Numbered from the stretch's first letter, positions 27,447 to 37,681 are shown. The stretch is DNA of 63,115 bases from Opitutia bacterium (GCA_947474365.1 CANJIU010000052.1:1-63115); one strand, 5' to 3'. Made by a program: numbers and translations. The notes: generated by a model not told the origin, from the letters alone.

Positions 27447-29453
27447 CTACCCATGGGCGGGACCGGGTTCGACCCACTTTCCGTGCTCCTTGATGAGCGC
27501 GATGAGGCGGGAATCGGCCTCTTCCTGGGGGAGGTTGTATTGGACGCAGTTCTTTCCGACGTAGAGGTTGATCCGGCCCGGGGCGCCACCGACGTATCCA
27601 AAATCGGCATCTGCCATTTCGCCCGGGCCGTTCACGATGCAGCCCATGATGGCGAGCTTCACGCCCTTGAGGTGGCCCGTCTGGGCGCGGATGCGCTGGG
27701 TGGTGGTCTGCAGGTCGAACAGCGTGCGACCGCAGCTCGGGCACGCGACAAACTCGGTTTTGGAACTGCGCACGCCGGCACCCTGGAGCACATTGTAGGT
27801 CAGCTTGGTGGCCCGCGCCGGATCGGCCTCGGTCTCGATGCTGACAAAGTCACCGAGTCCGTCGCAGAGCAGGCCACCGGAGAGGAACGAGGCCTCGAGT
27901 AGTTTGGACAGAAATGCACTCTCGTGCCGCGTCGCGGTCGCGGTGGTGTTGCGAATCCAGATCGGGGCGCGGGAGCCGATGCCGTGCAGTGCCTCCGCGA
28001 GCTGCCGATAGCCGCCGATGGCGTGGGCGGCGGTGGCGGGAGTGGCGGATAGGGTGAAAACCAGCCCTTCCCCGCCGAGCTGGCGGAGCGTCTCTCCCAG
28101 CGCAAGCAGGTCGCCCGGCGTGATCTCCGCGGCGACGACGGTGCGATGGGAGCGCGCCAGATGCACGAACGCGGACAGCTCCGCGGCGTCGCTGGTCAGG
28201 AACGCCTTCACCAGCAGCGTGCCGGGGCGCAGGGAGGCGGCGGCGATTGCGAGTTCGGCGGCGGTGAAACGGGCGGGCAGTTCGAGCACGTAGAACGAGG
28301 CGCCCGGATCGGGGAGTCGGGCGATGGCGTCGGTGCTGGTGACAGCGACCAGCAGGCCTTCGGCGGGTGTGTCATTAAATTTCGGAGACGTCAGTTGGGC
28401 TAGTGTCGCGGTCAGCCCGTCGGTTGCCCCGATGCGCACGATCACCCGCGGCGGCTGGCCGGCCCCGACGGCGATGTCCGGAGTCAGCCGGGTCGGGAGG
28501 ATTTCGCGGCGGCTGAAATGATAGGGGTCGATGCGGTCGGGGGCGGCGGGCGCCGCGCCGGTCGCCGACCACAGGGACATCGCCTTGTCGGCGATCGCGC
28601 GCGCCACCGGGATTTCGTAGACGCTGTCCTCGGTGAGCGAAACGCGGATGGTGTCGCCCAGTCCGTCGAGGAGCAGCGAGCCGATGCCGATGGCGCTCTT
28701 GATCCGTCCGTCCTCGCCGTCGCCCGCCTCGGTGACGCCGAGGTGCAGGGGATAATGCATGTCCTCCTGCGCCATGCGCTCGACGAGGAGCCGGTAGGCC
28801 TGGATCATCACCTTGGGGTTGGAGGCCTTCATCGAGAGCACGATCGCCCGGTAGGAGTGCGATTCGGCGATGCGAAGAAATTCGAGCGCGCTCTCCACCA
28901 TGCCGAGCGGCGTGTCGCCGTACCGGTTCATGATCCGGTCGCTGAGCGAGCCGTGGTTGGTGCCGATGCGCATCGCGCGGCCGAGTTCGCGGCACCGTAT
29001 GACCAGTGGCGAGAACGCCGCGTGCAGCCGGGAGAGTTCCGTGTCGTAGTCCGAATCGGAATATTCGCGGACGGCAAATTTCTTCTTGTCCGCGTAGTTG
29101 CCCGGGTTGACCCGAATCTTCTCCACGTGCTCGACCGCCTCCATCGCGGCATTGGGCAGGAAATGGATGTCGGCGACGAGCGGCACGTGGGCGAAGCCCG
29201 CGGCGCTGAAACGCGCACGGATTTCCTTCAGCGCCCGAGCTGCCGCCACGTTCGGGGCGGTGATTCGGACGATTTCGCAGCCGACCTCGGCGAGTGCGAT
29301 CGACTGCTGCACCGTCGCGGCCACGTCCTGGGTGTCGCTCGTGGTCATCGACTGCAGCCGGATGGGATGCGAGCCGCCGACCCCGACGGAGCCGATGTTC
29401 ACCGCCAGGGTGTGGCGGCGGATGGTTTGAAAACGGGAGGAGCAGTAGGACAT
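27447..29453 (-). CDS. ispG: 4-hydroxy-3-methylbut-2-enyl diphosphate synthase, long form
   Basis: 668 residues, far longer than the roughly 370 of E. coli IspG. The N-terminal TIM barrel (to about 270) is followed by a large insert (about 290-555), then the iron-sulfur domain with C571, C574, C605 and E612, matching the spacing of the E. coli ligands (C270, C273, C305, E312). This three-domain form is typical of Chlamydiae, plants and some other PVC bacteria. It reduces methylerythritol cyclodiphosphate to HMBPP in the MEP pathway. It is the last gene of the uppS-cdsA-dxr-rseP-ispG run, 92 bases after rseP. Confidence 0.95.
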   Translation of the reverse strand: MSYCSSRFQTIRRHTLAVNIGSVGVGGSHPIRLQSMTTSDTQDVAATVQQSIALAEVGCEIVRITAPNVAAARALKEIRARFSAAGFAHVPLVADIHFLPNAAMEAVEHVEKIRVNPGNYADKKKFAVREYSDSDYDTELSRLHAAFSPLVIRCRELGRAMRIGTNHGSLSDRIMNRYGDTPLGMVESALEFLRIAESHSYRAIVLSMKASNPKVMIQAYRLLVERMAQEDMHYPLHLGVTEAGDGEDGRIKSAIGIGSLLLDGLGDTIRVSLTEDSVYEIPVARAIADKAMSLWSATGAAPAAPDRIDPYHFSRREILPTRLTPDIAVGAGQPPRVIVRIGATDGLTATLAQLTSPKFNDTPAEGLLVAVTSTDAIARLPDPGASFYVLELPARFTAAELAIAAASLRPGTLLVKAFLTSDAAELSAFVHLARSHRTVVAAEITPGDLLALGETLRQLGGEGLVFTLSATPATAAHAIGGYRQLAEALHGIGSRAPIWIRNTTATATRHESAFLSKLLEASFLSGGLLCDGLGDFVSIETEADPARATKLTYNVLQGAGVRSSKTEFVACPSCGRTLFDLQTTTQRIRAQTGHLKGVKLAIMGCIVNGPGEMADADFGYVGGAPGRINLYVGKNCVQYNLPQEEADSRLIALIKEHGKWVEPGPAHG

Positions 29454-29545
29454 GACGGGAAACCGGAATGAAACGCACCGTCGCCGCCTTGGCGAGCGGA
29501 CTCATTCACCCGCGAAGGGTTCCGCCAATAGCGCCGAAGAGCGCG

Positions 29546-30982
29546 CTACTTCGCCGGCGGTGGTGCGGGCTGGGCGGGGGCCGCGGCCGCTTCCGCGGCG
29601 CGCTGGTCCTTCACGTCGCGCACGATGCGCCGGACGTCAAAGAAACTTACATACAGCACCATCGAGAAAAGCAGCACCAGGAACGTGCTCTGGGCCGTCA
29701 TGATGAAGTTGCCCGGCAGCGGGCGACCCCGGAGCCGGCCAATCGTCGCGAACAGCATCTGGCCGCCGTCGAGCACAGGAATCGGAAGCAGGTTGAAGAC
29801 CGCCAGATTGACGTTGACGAGAATGGTGAACCACAGCGCGAGGGGGAGTCCGGCCCGGGAAACGGCGACGAAATTATCGATGATGCCGATGGGGCCGCTG
29901 AGATGCGAGAGACCGATGTCCGATCGCGGGTTGATCAGCGCCCAAAGTGTGCGGAACGTCTTCACCACGCAGTCGGTGATTTGGTCGAGCGGGGTGGGAT
30001 GGACGTAAGTGACGCCGGATTTGAGCGCGAGCCCCACGTCCATGCCCTTGGTGGTGGCGTCCAGAACGAGCGTTTGCGCTGCGTTGGCCCGGAGCACCGT
30101 GATTTGAACCGGGGTTCCCTGCCCGGACTTCAGCGCTTCGGCGAGCTGTGGATAAGTGAGGGTGGCGGTGCCGTTGATCGCCGTGATCAGGTCATCGGGA
30201 CGCAGTCCGGCCTTCTCGGCGGCGGAGCCGGGAGTGACCCGGCCGACGAGGAGTTTGGCCACGGTGGAAAATCCGACCTTTCGGACGTTTTCGTCGCCGC
30301 TCAGAATGGGCAGAATGGGAACCTCGAGGGTTTCCTTGCCGCGCTTGATGGTGAAGACGGTTTGCCGTTCCCCCTGTTTGTTCCAACCGCTGCTGAGCGC
30401 GAGATGCTCGACGATGTCGGCAAACGTCGCGACTTCATCGCCGTCAACCTTGATGATGATGTCCCCTGACTTAAGCCCGGCTTTGACCGCGGGGCTGACG
30501 ACGTCCTTGCCGGAGGCGTCTTTGATCGTCGGTGAGATCTCCGCGATCGTTGTGGAGGTGAAGCCGGTCGCAGCGGGCTGTCCAATGATCCAGACGATGC
30601 AGGCGAGCAGGAAGGCGAAGAGGACGTTGAACGCTGCGCCGGCTGCGAACACAATCATCTTGGTGGCATAACTTACGGGCGGCAGCTTGGAGACGTCGGA
30701 CTGACTCTCTCCCTCGATCGGGCCCAAATCGGCGAGTTGGGGCAGGAGTACATAACCGCCGAGGGGAAACCAGGAAACCCGGTATTCCACGCCGTCCTTG
30801 CCCCGCCACGAAAAGATCGGCGGCCCGAAGCCGATGGAAAACCGCTCCACGTGCGCGCCGCGCTTCCGGGCGGCGAGAAAATGTCCCAGCTCGTGGACGA
30901 AAATTGAACCGCCAAACAGCAGAACGACAAGGAAGGCGACCCAAACGTTGGTCAGGAGAGTTTGCAGGAGGTCGGAGGACAC
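29546..30982 (-). CDS. rseP: RIP site-2 metalloprotease RseP
   Basis: 478 residues from a GTG start. The zinc motif HELGH (H30, E31, H34) is in the first membrane helix and the third ligand in the C-terminal LLPIPVLDGG motif. One or two PDZ domains lie between (about 130-320; VTPGSAAEKAGLRPDD is a clear one). It cleaves membrane-bound substrates, typically anti-sigma factors, inside the inner membrane. It follows dxr by 12 bases in the isoprenoid/envelope operon, the classical bacterial position. Confidence 0.95.
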   Translation of the reverse strand: MSSDLLQTLLTNVWVAFLVVLLFGGSIFVHELGHFLAARKRGAHVERFSIGFGPPIFSWRGKDGVEYRVSWFPLGGYVLLPQLADLGPIEGESQSDVSKLPPVSYATKMIVFAAGAAFNVLFAFLLACIVWIIGQPAATGFTSTTIAEISPTIKDASGKDVVSPAVKAGLKSGDIIIKVDGDEVATFADIVEHLALSSGWNKQGERQTVFTIKRGKETLEVPILPILSGDENVRKVGFSTVAKLLVGRVTPGSAAEKAGLRPDDLITAINGTATLTYPQLAEALKSGQGTPVQITVLRANAAQTLVLDATTKGMDVGLALKSGVTYVHPTPLDQITDCVVKTFRTLWALINPRSDIGLSHLSGPIGIIDNFVAVSRAGLPLALWFTILVNVNLAVFNLLPIPVLDGGQMLFATIGRLRGRPLPGNFIMTAQSTFLVLLFSMVLYVSFFDVRRIVRDVKDQRAAEAAAAPAQPAPPPAK

Positions 30983-30994
30983 GGATGGTGCAGA

Positions 30995-32188
30995 TTATGA
31001 GGCGAAAGAGGTAAGATGGGAAAGAGTGACGCGACGAGATTCGGCATCGAGGGCAAGGACGGCGGAAAGGTCGGTCGGCTCAAAGTTTTTGATACGGCCG
31101 AGAGTATGTTCGACGACCGCCGGAATCGCAAGAAAGGGAATTTTTTCGTCCAGAAAGGCCGCGACGGCGATTTCGTTGGCCGCATTGTAGATTGCTGGAG
31201 CGACGCCACCGGCGTTCATGGCCTCCTTGGCGAGGCGCAACATGGGAAAGCGTTTCTCATCCACCGGACGAAACTCCAATCCGATGAGCCGGGTGAAATC
31301 CAAGGCCGCGTCCACCCCGGGGGCGCGTTCGGGATGCAGCAGGGCGTGCTGGATCGGAAAGGTCATCGAGGGCGGGCAGAGTTGGGCGATCATCGCCCCG
31401 TCGACGAACTCGACGAGGCAATGCACGATGCTCTGGGGATGGAGCACCGCGGTGCATTGGGCCGGCTTGAGACCGAAGAGGCACTGGGCCTCGATCAGTT
31501 CCAGCCCCTTGTTGGCGAGCGTGGCGGAATCGACCGTGATTTTTGGTCCCATCGACCAATTGGGGTGTTTCAGGGCGTCGGCCGGTCGGACGCCGGCCAG
31601 TCGTTCCGCGGGCCAATCGCGAAATGCGCCGCCGCTGGCCGTCAGGACGATCTGGCGGACGCCGGCCTGCGGGTGGCCTTCGAGGCATTGAAAGACCGCG
31701 TTGTGCTCGCTGTCGACAGGGAGTAATTTCCGGCGATGTCGTTGCGCCGCGGCGAGCACGAATTTGCCGGCGAGCACCAGGATCTCCTTCGATGCCAAGG
31801 CGAGGTCCTTGCCCGCGGCCAGAGCCGCGAGGGCCGGCTCAAGTCCGGTGGTGCCCACGACTGCGACGAGCACGATGTCTGCCGTTGGCAACTGGGCGAG
31901 TTCGGTCAGGCCGGCGAGTCCTCCCACCAGACGGGCCCCGGCCGGGAAGGCCGCCGGATTGGCCCGGGCCGCGGCGTAGGCGCTGTCGTCGAACACCCCG
32001 ATCTGCCGGACATCGAATTGACGAGCAATGGCGGCAAGTTTCTCCCAATTGCTGCGGGCTGCGATACCCACGAGTTCGAGTTTGTCCCGGTGGGCCGCGA
32101 GGACGCGCAGTGTGTTCTCCCCGATCGAGCCCGTCGCGCCGAGCAGGACGACGCGTTTTCTGGGGGGATTGCCGGAAGATTGGGCCAT
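30995..32188 (-). CDS. dxr: 1-deoxy-D-xylulose 5-phosphate reductoisomerase
   Basis: 397 residues. N-terminal NADPH-binding GATGSIGENTL motif, catalytic loop with the SKE segment (about 130), metal-binding DSEHNAVFQ, the TASGGAFR segment and HPNWSMGPKITVDSATLANKGLE. It catalyses the second, committed step of the MEP isoprenoid pathway. It sits between cdsA and rseP on the same strand, so MEP enzymes dxr and ispG share a transcription unit with uppS, which uses their products. Confidence 0.96.
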   Translation of the reverse strand: MAQSSGNPPRKRVVLLGATGSIGENTLRVLAAHRDKLELVGIAARSNWEKLAAIARQFDVRQIGVFDDSAYAAARANPAAFPAGARLVGGLAGLTELAQLPTADIVLVAVVGTTGLEPALAALAAGKDLALASKEILVLAGKFVLAAAQRHRRKLLPVDSEHNAVFQCLEGHPQAGVRQIVLTASGGAFRDWPAERLAGVRPADALKHPNWSMGPKITVDSATLANKGLELIEAQCLFGLKPAQCTAVLHPQSIVHCLVEFVDGAMIAQLCPPSMTFPIQHALLHPERAPGVDAALDFTRLIGLEFRPVDEKRFPMLRLAKEAMNAGGVAPAIYNAANEIAVAAFLDEKIPFLAIPAVVEHTLGRIKNFEPTDLSAVLALDAESRRVTLSHLTSFAS

Positions 32189-32269
32189 CGGGTGGGTGGT
32201 GCGTTTTGGTGACGTGCGATAGGGTGCGCGGCGTTTCGGGACGGGGAATGCCCGCGCGGGCCAGAAGGA

Positions 32270-33100
32270 TCAGGGCAGCCGAAACAGAAAATATCCGATC
32301 GGGGCCACGAGGATGATGCTGTCGCTCAAATCAAACATGCCGCCGATACCTGGAATCGACGCACCGGAGTCCTTTTGGTTGGCGCGGCGCTTCATCACCG
32401 ATTCGACGAGATCGGCGACGATGCCGACGATGGCAATGGGAATGGCAATCGCGGCAGCGACGAGCGGCGTCAGGTGGGAGGGAAACTCCGCGCGGGCAAA
32501 CCATGCCACGGCGGCTCCCGACGCCATGGAAAACAACACCCCTCCTACGGCGCCTTCCCAGGTTTTTTTGGGGCTGATTTGCGGCGACATCTTGTGTCGC
32601 CCGAACGTTAGACCGCTGAGCAGCGCGCCCATGTCGCAGAACTTGGTGACGATCACGAGCCAGAGGGCGAGCAGCAGCCGGCCGGTGGGCGAGATGGTGT
32701 CGCCGGGCCGGGGCGCGATGATCGCGACCAGGTAGGAGAGCATCACTGCGACGTAGGCCAGGCCAAAGAGAGTGGTCGCAACGGTCTCGACGCGAGTCTC
32801 GGCGGTCCGTTCGCCGAGGAGGCGCACGGAGAATACGATGACCGCGAGCGGGAAGAACAGATGGGTCGGCCAGCCGAATTGCACGTGGAACCACGGCCCG
32901 AGGGTGATCAGTCCGCCAAAGACCATGCCGACCTTGTCGAACGGGTCGTAGCCCGAGGCGTGCATCAGCTGGTAAAATTCCCGGAGGGTCAGCACCGAGA
33001 TGATTGCCACAAGGGCGAGCGCTCCGTTCGTCCGGAAGAACCACAGCGATGTGCCGACAATCGTCCAGAGCAGGACGGTGCTGAAGATGCGTTTGCCCAT
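32270..33100 (-). CDS. cdsA: Phosphatidate cytidylyltransferase
   Basis: 276 residues with about eight membrane helices. The family signature near the C-terminus is present: SPKKTWEGAVGG followed by the GGMFDLSDS segment, where the acidic residue binds metal. It makes CDP-diacylglycerol from CTP and phosphatidic acid at the inner membrane. It lies between uppS and dxr, the standard order. Confidence 0.95.
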   Translation of the reverse strand: MGKRIFSTVLLWTIVGTSLWFFRTNGALALVAIISVLTLREFYQLMHASGYDPFDKVGMVFGGLITLGPWFHVQFGWPTHLFFPLAVIVFSVRLLGERTAETRVETVATTLFGLAYVAVMLSYLVAIIAPRPGDTISPTGRLLLALWLVIVTKFCDMGALLSGLTFGRHKMSPQISPKKTWEGAVGGVLFSMASGAAVAWFARAEFPSHLTPLVAAAIAIPIAIVGIVADLVESVMKRRANQKDSGASIPGIGGMFDLSDSIILVAPIGYFLFRLP

Positions 33101-33136
33101 GCGAAGCGACGGATCCGTTTTACGTCTTGACGGCCG

Positions 33137-33880
33137 TCACTTGGCCGCCGCCGGCTTCAGCTGTTCGCTCGTCAGGCCGAACCGGCGCTCGCGCCGGTTG
33201 TAATCGGCAATCGCCGCGGCGAGATCGGCCTTCGTGAAGTCGGGCCAGAGGACCGGCGTGAAAACGAATTCCGCATAGGCGGCCTGGAGGAGCAGGAAAT
33301 TGCTGATGCGCGTCTCGCCCGAAGTGCGGATCACGAGGTCGGGTTCCGGCATGTCGGCGGTATAGAGATAGCGGGTGAAGGTGGCCCACGAACTGTCGTT
33401 GAGCTTTTCTTTTCCGGCGGCGACGGCCGCGGCGTAGGCGCGCGCGGCATCGACGATTTCCGTGCGCGCCCCGTAATTGAGGGCGAGCACCAACGTGTAA
33501 TCAGCGAAGTGTTTCGTCTCCTCGGTCGTCACGCGCAGCACTTTTTGGACACCGGCGGGAAGGTCCTCGATCCGCCCAATCGTGCGCAGCCGCACCCGGT
33601 CCCGCACAAACGTTTCCAATTCCCGCTTCAGGTAATACTCGAGCAGGCCCATCAGTGCGCCCACCTCCTCTTGCGGACGTTTCCAATTCTCAATCGAGAA
33701 CGCGTACAGGGTCAGCATGCGCACCCCGAGGTCCCGCGCCGCAAACGTCGTGGTCCGCACCGTTTCGACACCACGTCGGTGCCCCTCGATACGCGGCATC
33801 CCCCGCTTTGTCGCCCAGCGGCCGTTGCCATCCATGATGATGGCGACGTGTTGAGGGACGTTTTCGACGGGAGCGGACAT
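33137..33880 (-). CDS. uppS: Isoprenyl transferase (undecaprenyl diphosphate synthase)
   Basis: 247 residues from the ATG at 33880. An ATG 51 bases upstream is in frame but adds a tail not seen in the family, which begins just before HVAIIMDGNGRWA. D17 is the catalytic magnesium ligand. It extends farnesyl diphosphate with IPP to the C55 carrier for peptidoglycan and O-antigen. It is first in the minus-strand envelope operon; the divergent phhB starts about 108 bases away. Confidence 0.95.
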   Translation of the reverse strand: MSAPVENVPQHVAIIMDGNGRWATKRGMPRIEGHRRGVETVRTTTFAARDLGVRMLTLYAFSIENWKRPQEEVGALMGLLEYYLKRELETFVRDRVRLRTIGRIEDLPAGVQKVLRVTTEETKHFADYTLVLALNYGARTEIVDAARAYAAAVAAGKEKLNDSSWATFTRYLYTADMPEPDLVIRTSGETRISNFLLLQAAYAEFVFTPVLWPDFTKADLAAAIADYNRRERRFGLTSEQLKPAAAK

Positions 33881-33987
33881 GAAGAAGAGAGTGAGGGTAG
33901 GGCGGCCCGGGGCGAATTGACAAGCCGCCATGCGCCTCCCCGTTCCTGCCGTTTGACGCGTCGGGACCGGTAGCGCAGGGTGGTTTC

Positions 33988-34281
33988 ATGGGCCAACCGC
34001 TATCGCCGACCGAAATCTCCACTGCTCTGGCCGCGCTTCCGGGATGGAGTGTCGATCACGATGCGCTGGCCAAGTCGTTTGCGTTTGGCTCATTTCGTGA
34101 GGCGATGAGCTTCATGGGGCGAGTCGCCTTTGAGGCCGAGGAATTGAACCACCATCCCGAGTGGACCAACGTCTATAATCGGGTCGCGATCCGACTCAGC
34201 ACTCACGAGGCGGGCGGCAAGATAACGGCCAACGACGTCGAACTCGCCACCCGGATCCAACGGATTTCGTGGGTTGGCTAA
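33988..34281 (+). CDS. phhB: Pterin-4-alpha-carbinolamine dehydratase
   Basis: 97 residues, the normal length. The catalytic histidines are in the EELNHHPEW motif, followed by YNRVAIRLSTH, as in PCD/DCoH. It dehydrates 4a-hydroxytetrahydrobiopterin formed by aromatic amino-acid hydroxylases. No hydroxylase gene is in the window. It is transcribed alone, divergent from uppS and convergent with the intact TonB receptor. Confidence 0.92.
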   Translation: MGQPLSPTEISTALAALPGWSVDHDALAKSFAFGSFREAMSFMGRVAFEAEELNHHPEWTNVYNRVAIRLSTHEAGGKITANDVELATRIQRISWVG

Positions 34282-34296
34282 CTGTGCCCGTCGATC

Positions 34297-34325
34297 CGGT
34301 TTGTCAGCGATTGGATGACAAACCG
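34297..34325. terminator. Hairpin between convergent phhB and TonB receptor genes
   Basis: A perfect 10-bp stem CGGTTTGTCA/TGACAAACCG with a 9-base loop lies in the 98-base gap between two convergent stops. There is no U-run, so termination is inferred from position and symmetry. Confidence 0.55.
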
Positions 34326-34379
34326 TCCGGCCTGGGGAAATTTCTGACGGGGCAAGGCGGCGAGGCTTCGTGGGCTCGC

Positions 34380-37300
34380 TCAGAAGCTCCCTTTGATTCC
34401 AAAGGTCCAGAGTGCGCCGATGTCCGTACGCTGCCGGAATTGGGCGATCGCCGGCGTGCTCGGACCGAAGACCTCGTTGTCGTCCTTGGCGGTGCCGAGG
34501 TTGCGCAGGTTGGCGAAGACCGCGATGTTCTTGCGCAGGTAGTACTCGCCCGAGAGGTCGACGTAGAGCCGCTTGAGCGCCCAATTGTACGTGCCGGGTT
34601 CGATGCTGTTGCCGACGGCGATGGCCGAGCCCCTTTGCCGGGCGCGGTAGTTCCAGTTCAGTCGGACGTTGAATTTCTGACGGGTCAGGCTTGCGCCCCA
34701 ACTTGAGCTGAAGGGCACGAACCCTGCGAAATTTCCGCCGGTGTCGTTGATGGCCCGCTGCGAGCTGGCGTTGGCAAACACCTGCACGCCCCGAGCCCAC
34801 GAGGGTAGGAAGGTCAGGGCCTGCTTGTAGTCGACTTCGTATCCCTCCATCCGGACCGTGTTGGCGATGTTGTACTGGGTCACGACATCGTAAGGGTCGT
34901 AGACGGAGGCAGTGAGTCCGTAGAGTGACAGGAACTCGGGCGTGGCGTTGAAGACAGTGCTGCCGAAGAAATTTTCGAAATTCCGCCGGAACGCGCCGAC
35001 CGAGAACTGCCCGACGCCTTCGAAATAATATTCCAGCCGCACTTTCATCGTGCGCGCCTGCCAAGCCTTGATGCCGACGTTGTTGACGATGATCCGGTTC
35101 GCGCCGCTCGGTGGGCTTTCGGTGTCGGGCAGGGTGAGGCCGCCGGCATATTGATCGAAGTCGGGCCGACCGACGGACTCGTAGAAGGCGGCGCGCGCGA
35201 TCAGGTTTTCCCTCAGGTTGAAGCTGGCGTTCAGGCTGGGGAAGAGCCGCAGGTATTCCTTTTCCGCGTGCAGGCCGCGGTCGATGAACGTGAGCTTAGA
35301 GACCCCGAGGGCGTCCGTTGCGGGCAATATCGTGAGCGGGCGTCCGTTGGCCCCGAGGACGGTCCGGCCTGAGGCGTCTCGCTGGAAGTTCCGCGTCGGA
35401 TCCGTGAGTGGCCCCTCGGCGCTAATGTTCGTCTGTTCCGCCCGCACGCCGCCGACGAGTTTCAGCCGGCGATCGAAAAACTGCACATCGCCGCGCAGGT
35501 AGGTCGCCGAGATGATCTCCTCCGCGTGCTTGGAGAGCCCGACGTCCGAGCGATACCAGGCGTTCGGGTCCGTCGTGTACATGCTGGGCCTCGATTGATA
35601 GAGTGCCCACAGCTTTTCGTTGCTGCTCCACTCCGCCCGCGGGAAACCAAAGGGCAGGGTGCGCCCGGAGAAACTCGGGTCAAGGTAGGGTGCCGCGCTG
35701 TCGTCACCGAGCGTGGGATTGGTGCTCGCGCGGCCATCCGCGCCGACGAACGAGTAGAGGTGCGTCCCGCCGCGCAGGTCGCGCATTGCGTGCCGAATCT
35801 CGACTCCGCTCTTGAGGGTGAAGGGCACCGTCCCGAAAAAATCGCGCCGGGCGTTGGCGTAGATGCTGCGGTGCAAATCCGCGGAGCTGTTCTGGATGCT
35901 GTTCGACGACACCATCGCATAGCTGGCCAGACTGAACGGATCGACCGGGGCCCCCGCGGCGTTGGTCACCGTGATGCGGTTGGGGCGGAGATAGAACATG
36001 TCGTCGAACGCCACCGTCACGTCGGTGCGCCGGGCCTGCGTGTTGTTGAAGATTCGCTTGTCGATGTCGCGAACGTGGTTGCTGCCGTGCGAATGTCCGG
36101 CGCCCGCCTCCATTTTCCACACGGTGCCGTCGTGCCGCCAGACGAGCGTGGGCATGTACGTCCGGTTGATCCGGTCGCGTCCGCCCTGGGTGAGCAACAG
36201 ATCTCCCGCCGCCACCGCGCCATGGGTTGACGTCAGCGTGAAATCACCCGGGAGCACGCGATTCACGTTGAACGTCATCGCACGGTTGGTCGTGTCGGCG
36301 TTGAACGAGAAATACTGGAATGAAAACGAAATGCGGTCCTGACGGGACAGCCGGTAGTCGATCGTCGCCCCGAAGGAGCGGCGCGTGGTGTCCTTCGGCG
36401 CGTCGCGCACGACGTAGCTCGAGAGGTACGGTTTGTCGGGGGTGGTGTGGGGAAAGGCGACGCCGTTGGTCGCGGCGCTGCCGCCGCGCCATGTATTTTG
36501 GGAGAAATCCTCCGCGGTGTACTGCCGCGCCGATCCGCCGGAGAGTGTGAAGCCGAAACGCTGGTTGACCGGCATGATGTAGGTGAAGTCGAAACTCGGA
36601 TGGACCTTCGGAGTCGGGTGCTCGCGCGGGCCGGCCGTCCGGGAAAAATCCTGCGCGTTGTCGCGCATCACCAGGGAAAGCGTCGTGTTGAACTGCGGGC
36701 GCGAACGTTCGAACGAACTCCGCGGGACCATGTTCACCGAACCGGCCAGCGCCGCGCCCTGCGACTCCGGCGTCGGCGAGTGCAGCACCTCCATGCGCGC
36801 AATATTGTTGATCGAGGCCATGTCGACCTGGACGGAGCGGCCGGTGTTGTTGTCGCCACCCGTGCTCGCGAGATTGAAGCCGTCGATCGTGATCGGCACG
36901 TTGGCCGACGGTACGCCGTTGAGGGAAATCCCGCGCGCGTAGCCGCCGCCGTACTCGACCGTCACGCCCGGCAGGAATTTGAGGAACTCGCCGACGTTGC
37001 CTTCGGCGACGTGGCCAAATTCATCGGTCGAGACGACGTTCCGGATGTTGGACGCAAACCGCTGCTCGTTGATCGCGATGGCCGCGCCGTCCATTTCGCG
37101 CGAGGCGCCGACGACAAATTGGTCCAGTTTGATTGGGTCGCCGCTCCGTACCGTTTCCGGCCGGGTTGAAACACCGGTGAGTTCAATGTTCCGTTGTGCC
37201 ACGGCTCCGGCAGAGACGGCGACATCGACCGTTTGGGGCAGCAGGCCGGTGAAGAACGCCTTCACCCGGGTTGCTCCGGCGGGAACGTTGCTGAGGCGGT

Positions 37301-37541
37301 AGTAACCGTCGGCGTCGCTGAAGGTCTCCAGCGAATGGGCGTCGACGGTGATGCGTGCCCTTTCGAGATAATCGCCGCTGCGGGTGCTGGAGACGCGCCC
37401 TTCGATCGTGCCGGTACCTACGGATTCGGCGGCGAGTGTTGCGCCGGCCGAAAGGAGGGGCAGCACGAGAGTGAGCAGCGTCGTCGCGATTCGATTGAAA
37501 AACAACGCGGTGGACCTGGCGTGGGGTAGTCTGATCAGCAT
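34380..37541 (-). CDS. TonB-dependent receptor with N-terminal carboxypeptidase-regulatory-like domain
   Basis: 1053 residues from the ATG at 37541, chosen because it gives a signal sequence (residues about 1-38, ending TLAAES); starts at 37580 and 37625 are also in frame. A CarboxypepD_reg-like domain follows (about 40-120), then a plug with NIRNVVSTDEFGHVAEGNVG and a long beta-barrel ending in a terminal Phe (GIKGSF). It brings an unknown ligand across the outer membrane using TonB energy. It is a close paralog of the interrupted receptor at 10380-13475. No dedicated TonB, ExbB or SusD-like gene is adjacent. Confidence 0.92.
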   Translation of the reverse strand: MLIRLPHARSTALFFNRIATTLLTLVLPLLSAGATLAAESVGTGTIEGRVSSTRSGDYLERARITVDAHSLETFSDADGYYRLSNVPAGATRVKAFFTGLLPQTVDVAVSAGAVAQRNIELTGVSTRPETVRSGDPIKLDQFVVGASREMDGAAIAINEQRFASNIRNVVSTDEFGHVAEGNVGEFLKFLPGVTVEYGGGYARGISLNGVPSANVPITIDGFNLASTGGDNNTGRSVQVDMASINNIARMEVLHSPTPESQGAALAGSVNMVPRSSFERSRPQFNTTLSLVMRDNAQDFSRTAGPREHPTPKVHPSFDFTYIMPVNQRFGFTLSGGSARQYTAEDFSQNTWRGGSAATNGVAFPHTTPDKPYLSSYVVRDAPKDTTRRSFGATIDYRLSRQDRISFSFQYFSFNADTTNRAMTFNVNRVLPGDFTLTSTHGAVAAGDLLLTQGGRDRINRTYMPTLVWRHDGTVWKMEAGAGHSHGSNHVRDIDKRIFNNTQARRTDVTVAFDDMFYLRPNRITVTNAAGAPVDPFSLASYAMVSSNSIQNSSADLHRSIYANARRDFFGTVPFTLKSGVEIRHAMRDLRGGTHLYSFVGADGRASTNPTLGDDSAAPYLDPSFSGRTLPFGFPRAEWSSNEKLWALYQSRPSMYTTDPNAWYRSDVGLSKHAEEIISATYLRGDVQFFDRRLKLVGGVRAEQTNISAEGPLTDPTRNFQRDASGRTVLGANGRPLTILPATDALGVSKLTFIDRGLHAEKEYLRLFPSLNASFNLRENLIARAAFYESVGRPDFDQYAGGLTLPDTESPPSGANRIIVNNVGIKAWQARTMKVRLEYYFEGVGQFSVGAFRRNFENFFGSTVFNATPEFLSLYGLTASVYDPYDVVTQYNIANTVRMEGYEVDYKQALTFLPSWARGVQVFANASSQRAINDTGGNFAGFVPFSSSWGASLTRQKFNVRLNWNYRARQRGSAIAVGNSIEPGTYNWALKRLYVDLSGEYYLRKNIAVFANLRNLGTAKDDNEVFGPSTPAIAQFRQRTDIGALWTFGIKGSF

Positions 37542-37681
37542 GAGGATTGGGGGAAGTGCCGCGATTGGCTTCGCGCGCATCCGGGGTGGCGGGTTCGGTT
37601 GGGAGCAAGTGAAGGGTTCAGCCAAGCTCCTGGATCAGGCGTCGTCAACCGGTGCGTTGGAGGATATGGGACGATGGGGCC

